Shown: positions 19,776 through 31,030, counted from the stretch's first letter. The stretch: 64,000 bases of DNA from Rhynchopus euleeides (GCA_963210315.1 OY723260.1:1364001-1428000), one strand, 5' to 3'. Numbers and translations are program-made. The notes: generated from the letters alone by a model not told the origin.

Positions 19776-20434
19776 CTACTGGGGGGGGCTAAATAGAAGC
19801 CCCCCCCCCCCCCCTTGTATTCGGCGTAGGATCGAGTTTTTTTGGGGGTTTTCGAGGGCCCAAAATTTTAGGCAATTTTTGCAGTGGGTGGCCAAATAGA
19901 AGGGGGGGGTCAAATACAAGGGGGGGGGGGGGCTTGTATTCGGCGGAAGCCGAATTTTCCAAATTTTGGTGAATTTTGCCCCAGGTGACCTTGTGGAATC
20001 GCGATTTTCGCCTTCCATTGCACTATTCGGAATCTGTGCGGATCGTGGTGGGGTCATTTTGTGGGTGGAGGTGCCAAGTTTGACCCAGGAAATGTGGGTC
20101 TGGTTTGGGTCCTGATAATGGGTGGATATTCCCGGGAGTCAGCCACCTGCGAGGACCCCCACACTGGTGTCCAAAAACCCGTTCCTTTGAATGTTTGGAT
20201 TCCGTGCGGACCGCAGTGGGGTCATTTTGACCATGGGGTGCCTGTTATGACTGGAAAAACAGGTTGAAAATTTGAAATTTGGCTGAAATTCGGCTTCCGC
20301 CGAATACAAGCCCCCCCCCCCCCCCTTGTATTCGGCGAAAAATTTTATGGATTTCGAATTTTCAGACCCCCCCCTTCTAATCGGCCCCCCCCCTTGTATT
20401 TGACCCCCCCCTTCTATTTAGCCCCCCCCAGTAG
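19776..20434. mobile_element. TIR element F (G-run terminus)
   Basis: CTACTGGGGGGGGC then TAAATAGAAG at the left is mirrored by CTTCTATTTA then GCCCCCCCCAGTAG at the right. Repeats of GTATTCGGCG/CGCCGAATAC with C runs lie inside both ends. The interior includes two copies of the shared 28-bp motif (20034 and 20202). No ORF is supported. The terminus plan matches element E. Confidence 0.75.
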
Positions 20435-21440
20435 GGGGGGGGGGCAGCAGTATTTCTGCTCTTCCACCCCACCCCGCCCAGGGAACAGCGTTCGTGACCT
20501 CCGGGCGTTGGGGACACCACCAACCTTCGGGTTTGGAATTCACTTTCCCCCCAACAGGCTCAAGGGCGAAGGAGCCATCACATCAGCATGGGCACTCGCC
20601 TCTTCAAGATGCGATGCCGCATACGCTCAGGCCTTGGCAGGCGCAGGAATATATCTTCCTGGGCATACATGCCGCTTATTCCGACCAAAAACGGCCAAAA
20701 ACGCGATACTTATCAGGCCTGGGCGGGGAACGAGCCCTTTTTCCAGGTTTTTTGGGTCGGGGAACCAGGTTTTTTCTAAGAATTTTTACAAGGGATTTTT
20801 TGCTCGCCCCCCCACAGTTTCCAGGGGCGTGCCCGTCAGGCGGGACCTTTTCTCTGATTTCTCTCCGCGTCATCATGTGATAGCTCTCGAGTGATGCCCA
20901 GAGATGCTTGCGGCAGAGAGTGCCCCTCATGCGCGTTACAGCTGAAAATGAATGAGGATCACCTGGCGCTCGTTCTCATCGGGGGTTGTGCTCCGCAGGG
21001 ACTCAATACACCTTGGCACTCTCGCAGGGCTGGACATGCCAGCAGCTGGAGGACAGTTACAAAGCTGCCACTCCCCGACGCCACCCACCTGCTGGCCCCT
21101 TCGGGTCTGAAAGCCCAAAAGCTCCCGGGGATTTTTGCAGTGGTGCGCACCATATTCAGCGCAGTAGGGTGATCTCTCCGATTTTCCAAAACTGCTGGTT
21201 TACTGGTTTGGGGAACGGTCGCCGGCAGACCGTTGAAATGCCCGTGTTAGCAAGGCACACTCACGTTTCAGGTAGCGTGTCGCGTGTCACGCATGTCGCG
21301 AACGCGGCAAGTGTACCTCCCAGGTGGGGAAGCCCGACCTCCTGTCCGATGTCAGTCAGGCTTCGAAGAAGCGCTTCATGGATGCGCTGACCTCCTACGC
21401 TGCACTGTACCCGGGGAAGTGAGATAGATGGACGGGCACA
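20435..21440. other. Unresolved region with weak coding character
   Basis: A frame around 20530-20660 reads FGIHFPPNRLKGEGAITSAW then ALASSRCDAAYAQALAGAGI, which is protein-like but without a family. 20700-20880 looks like repeat. I support no gene model. Confidence 0.3.
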
Positions 21441-21449
21441 CGCTACATC

Positions 21450-21676
21450 GGGGGTCTGGGGGGCGGTGCCCCCCAGCCGCCGGAGGCCACGGTAGCGAAC
21501 ATCTGTTCGTGTGGGCGTACAGATTCTGTGCGAGTTGGCTGCGTCCTCAGAGGCGACTGGAGTGGTTGGACCCCGACTTGATGGGATTCGAAGGACTTGA
21601 GTACGAGACGTACGCCACAGGGGGGTCTGGGGGGCGTGAGCCCCCCAGCCGCCGGAGGCCACGGTAGTGAACGTCT
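21450..21676. repeat. GC-rich hairpin repeat, two units
   Basis: Each unit has a stem CTGGGGGG / CCCCCCAG with a short loop (usually CGGAG), followed by CCGCCGGAGGCCACGGTAG and GAACRTCTG. Units at 21450-21510 and 21620-21676. The same module occurs at 13726, 22181, 22351, 25644, 25900, 28705 and, inverted, at 38728 and 39854; degenerate copies are in elements A and A'. Confidence 0.85.
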
Positions 21677-21759
21677 GGCTCTCCAGTTGGCCAGCAAGGC
21701 GAACGGTACGTGGGACAGACTTCCCTTCCATCCTTGTGCGCGCCCTGTCGACTGGGGAA

Positions 21760-21890
21760 ACCTTAGAAAAAGTTTTTTCCTCTGCGAAACAACGTTAGAA
21801 AAAAATTCCCCTAATAAAATTCTTAGAAAAAAACTTTTTTTCCCCTTACAAAAATTCTTAGAAAAAAAGTTCAGAATCCTGAAAGTGGGG
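21760..21890. repeat. TTAGAAAAA-rich subterminal-type repeat
   Basis: CTTAGAAAAAAA-type words occur repeatedly (about 21764, 21793, 21821, 21858) with interspersed TTTTTTCC. This resembles the subterminal zone of a TIR element, but I did not find the partner end. Confidence 0.5.
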
Positions 21891-21912
21891 AACAAGCCCC
21901 CCAGTTAGGAAC

Positions 21913-22340
21913 AGCCCTGATACTTATACCAAGTTTTTTTCTTGATTTTCGTGACCTGTTTCACCCCATTTTTTGGGCCGTGCGCACCGCAGGTGACCCG
22001 GAAAACCCCGAAAACGGCATGTTTCGGGACATTGGAATCCACGGTGACCCCGGACGTGTCCCACAGATGAGTCCATCCTATATCAGACCCTGTACAGAAA
22101 TCGTGGGAATATGCAGTTGAGAGAGGGCGGTGCACCCTTAGAGGCCTTAGAGGTGGTCCAGAGAATGCAAAGAGGTCCACAGGGGGGTCTGGGGGGCGGA
22201 GCCCCCCAGCCGCCGGAGGCCACGGTAGTGAACGTCTGTTCTTTGTGGGTTACAGATTCTGTGGGAGTCGGGTGCGTCCTCCTGAGGGCGGTCTCTGGAT
22301 TCCATGACCCGATGTGACCCCAAAGGGCTTGGTCGACAGG
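21913..22340 (+). repeat. Segmental repeat, copy 1 (partner 28430-28870)
   Basis: Long collinear similarity to 28430-28870, including GGGCCGTGCGCACCGCAGGT, ACATTGGAATCCA, GGTGCACCCTTAGAGG, GGTCCAGAGAATGCAAAGAG and the hairpin module. Both contain the CAAAGGGCTTGGTCGACAGG border. Confidence 0.75.
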
Positions 22341-22411
22341 TATCCGTCACAGGGGGGTCTGGGGGGGCGGAGCCCCCCAGCCGCCGGAGGCCACGGTAGC
22401 GAACATCTGTT
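22181..22411. repeat. GC-rich hairpin repeat, two units
   Basis: Units at 22181-22240 and 22351-22411, separated by CTTTGTGGGTTACAGATTCT and GTGCGTCCTCCTGAGGGCGG, so the full period is about 170 bp. The pair looks like a short tandem duplication of the module plus spacer. Confidence 0.85.
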
Positions 22412-22676
22412 CCTTGTGGGGCACAGTCCATCTTCCTGAAGTTGAAGTTGAATCGTGAATCGTGCCCAAGGGTTCGAGGGCGCCAAGGCTCGTCAGTGCA
22501 GGCTGGATTGCCGCGTCAAAGCCAGATGCTGAATGACAGACACTGAGGACATGGGCCAGGCCCCGGCTGGCCCGCCCGGGCCCCATTTTTGGGCCATTTT
22601 TTCCTCCTCCCGAAAATGCGTTTATTTGCATCATTGGGATCCGTGGCTCACGCCATGGTATTTTTTTCCCTCCGGA

Positions 22677-22785
22677 GGGGGCCCTCGCTACGAGTCACTG
22701 TGAGTCACGAGTCGTCAGTTGTCAGCCAAACATGGCTGACTTCTCACTTTTTCTCACTCAGTCACACTTGGTAGCGAGGGCCCCC
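22677..22785 (-). mobile_element. 109-bp foldback MITE, family M, copy 3
   Basis: Reverse-complement orientation to copies 1 and 6 and nearly identical to them. The flanking 3-bp duplication is GGA (22674-22676 and 22786-22788). Confidence 0.88.
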
Positions 22786-23070
22786 GGAAACATTATTTGT
22801 TCACACCATTTGGGCCTGAACCACCAAGAAAAAAAATTGTGAAAATCCTGAAAATCCTTATACTTATACCTGGCAACAATCATGTATGTTCCTGGGGTTT
22901 CCAGTTTTTTTCCCCTCCCTCTCTCGCTTCTCTCTGCTGCTCTCTAGGAGGCTTTTTTTACTAGTTACGAGCGACGAAGCGTAGCGAAGTCGCGAAGTAA
23001 CGAAGGAAATCGTACGACTGAAGCTTTGGATTAGCACCTCATGCCACTTCACAGGGCCTCAGTGTGCGCT
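22786..23070. other. No gene seen
   Basis: AT-rich sequence with a small inverted repeat (TTACGAGCGACGAAGCG / CGAAGTCGCGAAGTAACG, about 22965-23005). Confidence 0.4.
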
Positions 23071-23074
23071 CAAC

Positions 23075-23475
23075 AAAAATTAGTCTGGACCTGTTCTCCC
23101 ACAGTTACTGGACAGGGTGTCTATAAAAAAGCGAAAGGAGTACGATTTTGTGAGTTCGGCGTAGCCAACTGGGGAAACTTTCTGTGCCTTTAGCTGGATC
23201 GTGCGTCCCCACTCACACCACTTCATCAGACCGGGGAGTGGTGTACACAAAGAGTGGGGTCTGCGTTCCAACAAAACAAACTTTTGAACGCACGTGGGGT
23301 GGGGACGCACTCCCACCACTCCCTGACCATGTGGCTCCTGCTGCTAAGAAGGCGGCAACGGAAGGGGGACGTCGAGGATTTGCAGTATGACGAGGTGGTC
23401 GGTGGAGAGGATGATGCCACCGGGGCCGACGGGGCACTGCGTTCCAACAAAACAACTTTCGGCAGTAATTGGTTT
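23075..23475 (+). repeat. Dispersed intron-associated repeat, family L (copy at 23 kb)
   Basis: Shares GCGCTCAACAAAAA, TTAGTC-like words and AGCGAAAGGAGTACGATTT with 58.32-58.41 kb (inside the RIIa-gene intron), and the CACCACT/AGTGGTG block with 2.28-2.62 kb. The region has no convincing ORF. Confidence 0.6.
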
Positions 23476-23834
23476 GTTGTCTCGTTTTGCTGTCACTTTA
23501 CGATCCAGCGGGGGCACAGATAGTTTTTGAAGATTTTTTTTACCCCAAGTCTTCAAAGCGAAAACAGTGCAACACAACACCTCGATATCCTGCAACCAAA
23601 GAGCTGCCAAGCGGCCCATGCCTGCGATGTTGGCTGTAGGGGTGGCATTGCTGCACTCTCGCTGCTGCTGGGTGTAAGTTCCTGCAGATGTCCGGCGGAT
23701 GCTGTGTTGTGTGTGCCCATATTCTTTGATTTTTCTCACAACAAGGTGCACTCGTCAAGTGGAACGCAACGATAAGGGGAGTGAGAGGTGATTGCAGCCA
23801 CACACAGTCTCGTGTGCACGTCAGCAATGTTGGA

Positions 23835-24472
23835 TTAGCAATCCGGTATCAAATAGGGTCTGTGAAAGCCCCAACGAGTGCCGGACGATATCCACTTCAT
23901 TGCCGACGTCACACCCACAGGCATGTTGATCTCTTTCTTTGACTCACTTGACACACCTGGTTTGGGGTGTAACCACTTCTGCACCAACCGGCACAGATTT
24001 CCCCTCTTCCCCTGTGGAGCGGTGATGATGTGACTGATGCACTCCCAAACACAGAACATGCCTCTTTCTGGAAATGCGACAGTCGTCGTAAGCCCAACCG
24101 CGCAAAAAAAATGGTTACGAGACAGGCACGCGCCACAGGTCTGGGGAAGAGGCGTCTGATATTTTTCCTCAGGCACAGCCTGCATAACGAGTGAGATTTT
24201 TGTGAGTGGCATTCTTGTGTTTCCTTCGACTTCGATTTCAATAACCCCCCTCCCGCCAGGGGTGCCAGTCACAGGGTTCCGCGGCTCCACAAGATTTGCA
24301 CAAGCCCTGGGTCACAAGGGTTCTGATCGGAGGTTAGTGCGCTAGGAATTTTTTGGGCCCTGACCACGAGCATAAACGGTGACAACTTTTCCTCGGCAAC
24401 TGGGTCAAAGCTGGAAATGGCGAAATTGAGCGACCGGCACCCCTGCCTCCCCGCATCAGGCACATCATGCAT
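23835..24472 (-). pseudogene. Unidentified minus-strand coding-like units, internally duplicated
   Basis: The frame 24290-23835 reads GVIEIEVEGNTRMPLTKISL, then VMQAVPEEKYQTPLPQTCGA and further protein-like sequence ending MKWISSGTRWGFHRPYLIPD. Upstream, 24472-24272 reads RSLNFAISSFDPVAEEKLSP and FMLVVRAQKIPSALTSDQNP. DNA around 24445-24545 repeats 24180-24280 (shared GCATAACGAGTGA), and a weaker third copy is at about 35.85-35.94 kb. The family is not recognised; a repeated exon of a mobile gene is possible. Confidence 0.35.
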
Positions 24473-24739
24473 AACGAGTGAAGGAAGATCATCCCCGTGC
24501 TTCCTTTTACTTCGAAGTAATATCTACTTCAGTACCCCCCTTCCCGCACCCCACCTCCCTAGTCATACAGTGCGGGTGATTCGCCGACCGCCCATTTTTA
24601 CCCAGCTGGCTGATTGCAGAACGATTCGCCCTGGTTGCCTGTTGTCATCGCAGTTTATGGAGAAGTGTCTTCAGATGCCCCAACAATGTGCGATTCATAC
24701 ACGTGCTCGGTGGGAACATGCGAAGGAAAATCATTAAAA

Positions 24740-24847
24740 GGGGGTCTTCGCTACGGGGTGGTCGTCAGTGCATTTTGGTGCATTTCCTGTTGAATTGGCT
24801 GAAAAATGACGAAGATTGTCGAAGTTTGTCGACCAGCGAAGACCCCC
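24740..24847 (+). mobile_element. Foldback MITE, family M, copy 4 (diverged)
   Basis: GGGGGTCTTCGCTAC at the left, AGCGAAGACCCCC at the right, flanked by AAA (24737-24739 and 24848-24850). The interior is almost fully diverged from copies 1, 3 and 6. Confidence 0.78.
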
Positions 24848-25059
24848 AAAGAAAATCAGATGGTTGCCCTCATGAATAAGACAGATATGGGCGTTCGTGA
24901 GGGTGGCGAGATTGGGGCGATAGGCGATTCACCCGCAAGGCATGCCTGGAGACACTTCCGAAAAGAGCTCCCCATCCCAGCTGGAGTCCACCGTGCGGTT
25001 CTTCCGTGCTGCACAGTTTCAGGTCTCGCAGGGTTGATTTTTTATTTGTTGTAACTTGT
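24848..25059. other. No gene seen
   Basis: Short open frames only. Confidence 0.4.
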
Positions 25060-25285
25060 TGTTATTGCAGTTTTTCGTTGCGGTGTTGCTGGACAGGGCG
25101 CTTTCGACAAGAAGCAAAAGCCGTACGATTTCCCCACCCAACAATGATTCAAACAAGCGATTACCAACTGGCAGCCAATGTTGTGTGTCTTTTTCACACG
25201 GCTGGTCATGGTCTGCATCATTTTTTCTGCCAGTACCAAACACACATATCAGGAGGCAGTGCTTTTGGGGCAACAAAATGATCGC
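25060..25285 (+). repeat. Dispersed intron-associated repeat, family L (copy at 25 kb)
   Basis: Contains TTGCTGGACAGGGCGCTTTC, AGCAAAAGCCGTACGATTT and CCAACTGGCAGCCAA, matching in order the blocks seen at 23.1, 54.7 and 58.3 kb. Confidence 0.5.
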
Positions 25286-25643
25286 AGAAAACAAAGAAGA
25301 AAAAAATGGCTGCGGTAGTTGGTGTTATCGAAATAGGGGCAACTTCGCACGAACGGGGCACGAAATATCAGGGTGGGCCCATGTATGATCCTTACACCGG
25401 GGTTTTTCGGCCAAAATCCTGAAAATTTACTCCGGATTTTTTTCCTTCTCCTTTTTTCCCCGTTCCCCCCCGGTTTTCCGCCTTTATTTGCATTTTTGAG
25501 CTCCGTGCGGATCGTGGTGGGGTCATTTTGTTTTCACAGCGCCCGTCACAGCCTATGCATGCAACCGAGGAAATCGCCGAACTTTGACGAAAACCTGGCG
25601 GTCGCGAAGAACCCCCCAGTCGCATAAGGACAAGCACAAGCCA
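25286..25643. other. Repeat-derived, no gene seen
   Basis: Includes the shared 28-bp motif at 25501-25529 and a GAGGAAATCGCCGAACTTTG word that recurs at 25810. Confidence 0.4.
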
Positions 25644-25956
25644 CAGGGGGGTCTGGGGGGCGGAGCCCCCCAGCCGCCGGAGGCTACGGTAGTGAACTTC
25701 CGAGCTGAACTCGGTGTGGATCGCTCCGACATCAGGTCGGAACCCAGTGCTGCGCGGGCAGAAGCAGTCAGACGAGTGTGCTGGTGCATTTCCTCCTCTG
25801 TATGTATAGGAGGAAATCGCCGAACTTTGACGAAAACTTGACGGTAGCGAAGAACCCCAGTCGCATAAGGACAAGCCAGCACACACCGCTGGTCTGCATG
25901 GGGGTCTGGGGGGCGGAGCCCCCCAGCCGCCGGAGGCCACGGTAGTGAACATCTGT
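25644..25956. repeat. GC-rich hairpin repeat, two units in a ~256-bp tandem period
   Basis: Hairpin modules at 25644-25700 and 25900-25956. The spacer ends in GGAAATCGCCGAACTTTGAC before each module and GAACTCGGTGTGGATC after it, so the whole unit is duplicated. Confidence 0.8.
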
Positions 25957-26107
25957 ACCTTCCAAGATGAACTCGGTGTGGATCACTCCGACATCAGGTA
26001 GGAACCCAGTGCCGCGCGGGAAGCAGTCACTGGAAGCCAGGTGGAGGCCATGGTCTGGGGGGCTGACCCACCCAGCCCCCACTTCCCCCATTTTTGGTCC
26101 CATTTTT

Positions 26108-26168
26108 TTGACCGGGCCGGCCGCGCTTCGCGCGGACGGGGGCGCTTCGCGCCCCCTCCGGCCCGGTC
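26108..26168. repeat. Stacked TTCG-loop hairpins
   Basis: GCGCTTCGCGC-type hairpins (CCGCGC-TTCG-GCGCGG and GGGGCGC-TTCG-GCGCCCC) lie inside an outer CCGGGCCGG / CCGGCCCGG pairing. The function is unknown. Confidence 0.7.
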
Positions 26169-26473
26169 CTCCCGCCACCGCGTACTGCAAGCACCAGTCA
26201 AACACGGCCGCCGCAGAGATGCAACAAAAAGCTTCCGTCGAGGTACCACCAGCGAGCTTGGTCCGCCTTGGAAGTTGGTTCGTAGTTTTGCAGTTGATAG
26301 AACTGTCCCTGATAGGCCATCATCAGATCACGAGCCGTGTTTAGTGACTTACACAGGCTATCTAAATTCACTAAACACGGAGTGTTTAGTGTTTTCAAAG
26401 GCCGGGGTCCCTCCCTCCCTCCCCCCCCCCCCAGGGGGGTTAATACCTGAAATTTCCTAAGACCGGCGATTTG

Positions 26474-26860
26474 TAGGGGGACCCTTTCGAATTTTTTTTT
26501 GGAGAAGGGTAAATTGAACGTTTTTGGCCAAATGAAGCCACTGCGACCATTCCCGGGCCTCGGAAATCAGATTTTTGCCCCTCAAATGCGGTGCCGGTCC
26601 GGACAAAAAACCGAAAAAACCGTGAAAAATGGCCCATTTTCCCCAGCCAAAAATGGGCCAAAAATGCCCCCGGACACCCCCAGAGACATGTCCTAATCCG
26701 GGGTGCCAGTAGGGGGGACCTTTCGAATTTTTTTTCGAGGAGAGGTCAATTGAACGTTTTTGGACATCTGAGGCCACTGCGACCATTCCCAGGCCTCGGA
26801 AATGAGATTTTTGGCCCTCAAATGGGGTACCGGTCCCCACGAAATTCCGAAAAATTCACC
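26474..26860 (+). repeat. ~240-bp tandem duplication
   Basis: Two consecutive units start GGGGGACC-TTTCGAATTTTTT (26477 and 26716) and share AATTGAACGTTTTTGG, GCCACTGCGACCATTCCC and CCTCGGAAAT. The starting word also occurs at 14.2 and 28.16 kb. Confidence 0.75.
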
Positions 26861-26891
26861 CCAGCTATGGCCTTTGCCCCCTCTCGCCCAG

Positions 26892-27042
26892 GGTGGCAGG
26901 TGACGTAGCGGCGGAGTGGCTGCAGGCGCGCATCCTGCAAGGGGGCGCGCAGGCCGAGCCCGGGAACCAGACGAGGGAGCCGGGGGTCAGCCTGCGCGTC
27001 TACATGCGCAAGCTGCAGACGGAGGTGGAGCGGGGCGAGTAG
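26892..27042 (+). CDS. Terminal exon of an unidentified gene (partial)
   Basis: After a C/T-rich tract and CAG (26889-26891) the frame reads VAGDVAAEWLQARILQGGAQ then EPGVSLRVYMRKLQTEVERG and stops at TAG 27040. High-GC codon use, strongly helical composition and a good 3' splice site make it a plausible last exon. Upstream exons were not found; the preceding 400 bp is tandem repeat. No domain is recognised. Confidence 0.42.
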
Positions 27043-27606
27043 GCGGAGCAGCGTCCCCACCCCCACCACCCCCCCCCCCCCCCCCCGGGACCTTCCCCCC
27101 CCCCCTTTCATAGATGTGTGCAGGTGGCCGTTGTGAATGGTTAGACAGGGGCTGGCCACCCCCTCCCCCGGGCTCTGCACAGCAGGTCTGGGTTAGAAAC
27201 AACATAACCCCCCCCCCCCCCCCTTCCTCCCCTCCCTTCCTCCCCCCTCCCCTCCCCTCCCCTCCCCTCCCCTATTGATGTCCCCCCCCCCCCTCCCCCA
27301 GCGCTTTGCCGCTCGTGTGAGTACCGCCCTGACTGGGAGAAAGGGTAGGGCTGGTTGGGTTGGCGGAGTTGGGCGGATGGGCGAAACGGAAAAATCGACG
27401 AGGTCGCAGCGTCAGGGCGTTCTGGGCTGGCTGGTGGTGGTTGGGACAAGACCGACGAGATTAGAAGCGGCACTGGTAGACGGGTTTTGAGGCCCCCCGC
27501 CCCCAGGTTCCCCCTGCCCACCTGGACGGACCCAAGTGCCTCACACCGGATCTCTCCCCACCCGGTGGTCCACCTGACGGATACGCGGAATAAAAAAAAA
27601 AAAAAT
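27043..27606. other. Low-complexity and unassigned sequence
   Basis: C runs (27067-27086, 27207-27222), a (CCCCT)n tract at about 27228-27272, then unique GC-rich sequence and an A run at about 27590-27605. It could be the 3' flank of the preceding exon. Confidence 0.5.
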
Positions 27607-27746
27607 TCATGAAAATCGAAAGGTCCCACGCACCAAATTCTGCCCAAAAATCGTCAAAAATGGACATGTCATATGCAGCAATGGGGCACCAATCACTCCC
27701 CAAATTTTGCTCAATGATTCCACGGCAAGCCAGATTTTCTGATCAA

Positions 27747-28052
27747 TTAGTTTGTTTGAGCATGTTCCTGGCCCTTGTTTGGAAAGTAGATGACCCCTGG
27801 CTGGAGAGGACGGTTGTGCTTGACCGGACGGAGAGAGAACCTTCTCCATAACCACCTCCACTCCACAATGCCACAAGTGGCAGGAAGGCCGGGTGTTACA
27901 GGCCTCAACCAGGGTTCCAAGGCTCTCCACTTCCTGGCTGCGTCAGGGATCACTGGGTACAGCGAGCAGGATTCCCTGTCCTGACACCCCAGCATGTGCC
28001 ACCGGAAGAACCCGAAACAGCAGCCGCCCCTCATGGGGGTTGCAAGAGGCAC
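27747..28052 (-). pseudogene. Coding-like fragment of unknown identity
   Basis: The minus frame reads PVIPDAARKWRALEPWLRPV then GIVEWRWLWRRFSLRPVKHN and PLQPGVIYFPNKGQEHAQTN. It is protein-like, with no start and no recognised family. It lies between AT-rich repeats. Confidence 0.3.
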
Positions 28053-28429
28053 GGAAATCGTTCAAATCGGACCAAGTCCGAAAATTCGGCACTTTCTTGG
28101 GTACAAATTGCGGTCCGAAATTTTCCGATTTTTTGAAAAAAGGCTAATTCTGTAAGGGGGACCTTTTCGAATTTTTTTTTTCGGGCACTTTTTCCACAAG
28201 GAAATGTCCGCCCTGTCCGCTACTGTCCACTACCGATTTCAAGGATCCTCCCTGGTGCCAGGGATTTCACTGGTCTTCCAGGGGGGTCCACAGCCAGGAA
28301 GATTTTTTTAAACTGCCAGATTTTTTTTTGCGCAGGCGAGGCGCGCCCGGAGGGCACGTACAGACCACAAATCACAAACCCGCACCCCTACAGTCATACC
28401 TGAAGCTTATTCTGACAAAAAAGCGGCCA
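28053..28429. other. Repeat sequence, no gene seen
   Basis: Contains the GGGGGACCTTTTCGAATTTT word at 28158. Confidence 0.4.
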
Positions 28430-28870
28430 AAAACCCGGTACTTATCCTCAGTTTTTTCTTGGTTTTCGTGACCTTTTTCACCCCATTTTTTGGGCCGTGC
28501 GCACCGCAGGTGACCCGAAAAACACCGAAAACGGCCTGTTTCGGAACATTGGAATCCATGGTGCCCCCGGACGTGTTCTGCGGATATGAGTCCATCTTTT
28601 ATTAGACCCGTACAGAAACACAAGAAAACGTGGGAATGCCGTTTGACCCTGGAGAAGAGAGTGGTGCACCCTTAGAGGTGGTCCAGAGAATGCAAAGAGG
28701 TCCACAGGGGGGTCTGGGGGGCGGAGCCCCCCAGCCGCCGGAGGCCACGGTAGCGAACACCTGTTCCTTGTGGGGTTGAGATTCTGTGGTGAGTTGGGTG
28801 CGTCCTCCTGAGGGCGGTCTCTGGATTCCATGACCTGATGTGATCCCAAAGGGCTTGGTCGACAGGCATA
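28430..28870 (+). repeat. Segmental repeat, copy 2, with GC-rich hairpin module
   Basis: Partner of 21913-22340. The hairpin module is at 28705-28766. The copies differ by several indels, so the duplication is not recent. Confidence 0.75.
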
Positions 28871-29118
28871 CGTCGAGGGTTGTCCAGGTCTCATAATTCT
28901 TTCGCACGATTTTATTCTCTGGACGAGATCCAAAAAGTGTGGTTTGTGTCTGAATTGGCATCTTCCTGCAGAGGCGAGGTGTGGGTGTTTGGAGTGTGGG
29001 TCGCTGCGCACCTACCCACCTTATTCCTGCCCCATCCCGCCTCCCCCGTACCACAAATTGTGCAGGAAGAAAATCTTCCTGGGTGGCCGGGCTTTTTTCT
29101 TTTTTTTGCATACATAGG

Positions 29119-30066
29119 CAGGGTATAAGATAGACGTTTTTTCTGGCGCCGTTTTCCGGTTTTTCTGGTTTTGATTTTTTTCGCGCGCGCCTTCGGCGCG
29201 CGCGACCCGCGCAAACCCTCTCAGAATCACTCCCAACACGGCTGGACCAGGCTCCGCCGAACAGCGTGGCGTGTTGCTCAACACAGCTCCCCGAAGGGAC
29301 GGAACTGAGCTTTCAATGCGTCCACGTACTGACGGAGCGCGGCTTCGCATCACCCCCCCGTATCAGGACAAACCCCCCGAGGGTGCTGCTCTGCTGGTAC
29401 GCCTCACGAAGGGCAACTACCTTCATGGTCGATCTTGTTGCATGACCACCCCCTAGAGGCAGTCAGTCAGACGCTGCGCACAACGTGCGCTCATGCGAAC
29501 ACCAGCGGGTGTCTCCAACACTGCCCAAATCGCGGTCCCGCCAGAACCCGAATCCATCGATCCTCTCCAAGGCGGACATGCACTCCCGAAAACACCGGAG
29601 TTTGCATGTGCCATTCCCAGCAAGGCAAACGTGCTCGAGACAAGGTCGTAGCTTGCGTGGATGACAGGGTGGTCCTTGGCAGTGTGCATCGCAACGAGAT
29701 TGAGTGCATGCGCTCGGCAAGCCGCCCAGAAGGAGTACGGTGCGGTCGGAATGGTCAAGCTACCGGAGTACCTCGAAACTTCACACAGAGAAGACCTGCA
29801 TGACGAGGACATCACCACCCACCGGGCCTCCCGCTGGGCTCCTTTTCTCCGCTTCTCTGCTTTCTTTTGACTGTTTGAGCTCCGTGCGGATCACGATGGG
29901 GTCACTTTCCATGTTTTTTTGGCTATTATTCCCACTGGTTGACTGTCACAAAGGTTCCCCAAAAACCGGCGAAAATCCGATTGGCCTTTTTTCTTTTTTT
30001 CCAGAAAACCGGAAACCGGGAAACCCTGGTTTTGAAACCCGGAAACCAGGCCTATCTTATCCCCTG
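29119..30066. mobile_element. hAT element H1 with exact 8-bp duplication
   Basis: CAGGGTATAAGATAGAC at 29119 and the inverted end TATCTTATCCCCTG closing at 30066. The flanks are identical 8-mers TACATAGG (29111-29118 and 30067-30074). A GC-rich TTCG-loop hairpin lies just inside the left end (29170-29193). The interior has a decayed transposase piece and the shared 28-bp motif (29880). It belongs to the same family as H2 in the Patched-like gene. Confidence 0.9.
29453..29818 (-). pseudogene. hAT transposase remnant in H1
   Basis: The minus frame contains CRAHALNLVAMHTAKDHPVI then YDLVSSTFALLGMAHANSGV, matching the conserved CxxHxLNL segment of hAT transposases that follows the second catalytic Asp, and the helical stretch after it. 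It is only about 120 codons long, without the C-terminal dimerisation signature and without a credible start. It differs clearly from the intact transposase at 16-18.7 kb. Confidence 0.6.
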
Positions 30067-30879
30067 TACATAGGGCGTTATTGCGTTATCGTTATTGTTA
30101 CAACGCGTTATTCGCGTTATTTTTTTGACGTAGAAACGGGCAGCATCTAATTCTGTGACAGACCAGAAAATCCGACCCCTACCCCTCGGGGATGAATTTC
30201 TAGCACGTAATCACGTACTTGGGGGCTAACCTGTGGGTCGCAAAATTATTTTTGAATTTTGAATCCCAATAACGCGTTATCGAAACGTTATTTTGAGATT
30301 TCTGCGCGTTATCGGATGAGTTCGGGCAACAAAGTCGCGTTACCGGGTGAAGAAAAACCCAGAAAATCCCCTGGGATTTTTTCCCCCCATAATAACGCAC
30401 GGAGATAGCGATTTTTGTGCATTTTTTGAGAAAAATCGTCTTTTTTGCCCTTCCCAAGGGAATTTAGGTGGAACCACCATATTTTTTTGTGTATTCGTGC
30501 GGTATCAGCCCTTTTTCGGGCAACAAAGTGGTGGTAACTGGTGAAGAACACCCCAACTTATCCCTGGGGATTATTTGGGGGCATAATAACGCACCTACAT
30601 GGCGATTTTCGTCCAAACAAGTCGTTTTTTTGGCCCTTCCAAGGCTGTGGAAACCCGTTATTTTTGGTGTGTTCGTAATATTACCCTCTCTTTGGGCAAC
30701 GAATGAGGAGTGTCTGCTGAAGAGCACCCCACAATACTCTCCTGGGAGGTGTGCCTCCAAATAACGCACCGACATGGCGAGTTACACACACACACACTGA
30801 CAAACCCACTTGCCTGGTGAAGGTGTGTGGAGCACGGTTGGCTGAGCTGATGGATAGTTTCCGCGCGAAGGTCGTGTGC

Positions 30880-31030
30880 GTCAAAAATTCCCGTCGATGC
30901 CGTATTCAACATTTTCACACACAACAAGAACCTTGTTATGCTGAACAAGATAGTTGACAGCGCTTTCGGTGGCAAAACACAATCTACCTTGCCTTGTTGC
31001 TCAAACTGTGCGCACAGGGCCCGGATCCAA
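30880..31030 (+). repeat. Dispersed intron-associated repeat, family L (copy at 30.9 kb)
   Basis: TTTTCACACACAACAAGAA, AGATAGTTGACAGCGCTTT, CAAAACACAATCTACCTTGC and CTTGTTGCTCAAACTGTGCG match 52.45-52.57 kb almost word for word. Confidence 0.7.

Noticed and set aside
20394-20894. 166-codon plus-strand frame
   Set aside because: It starts inside the right TIR of element F and crosses unrelated repeats; only a short internal piece is protein-like.
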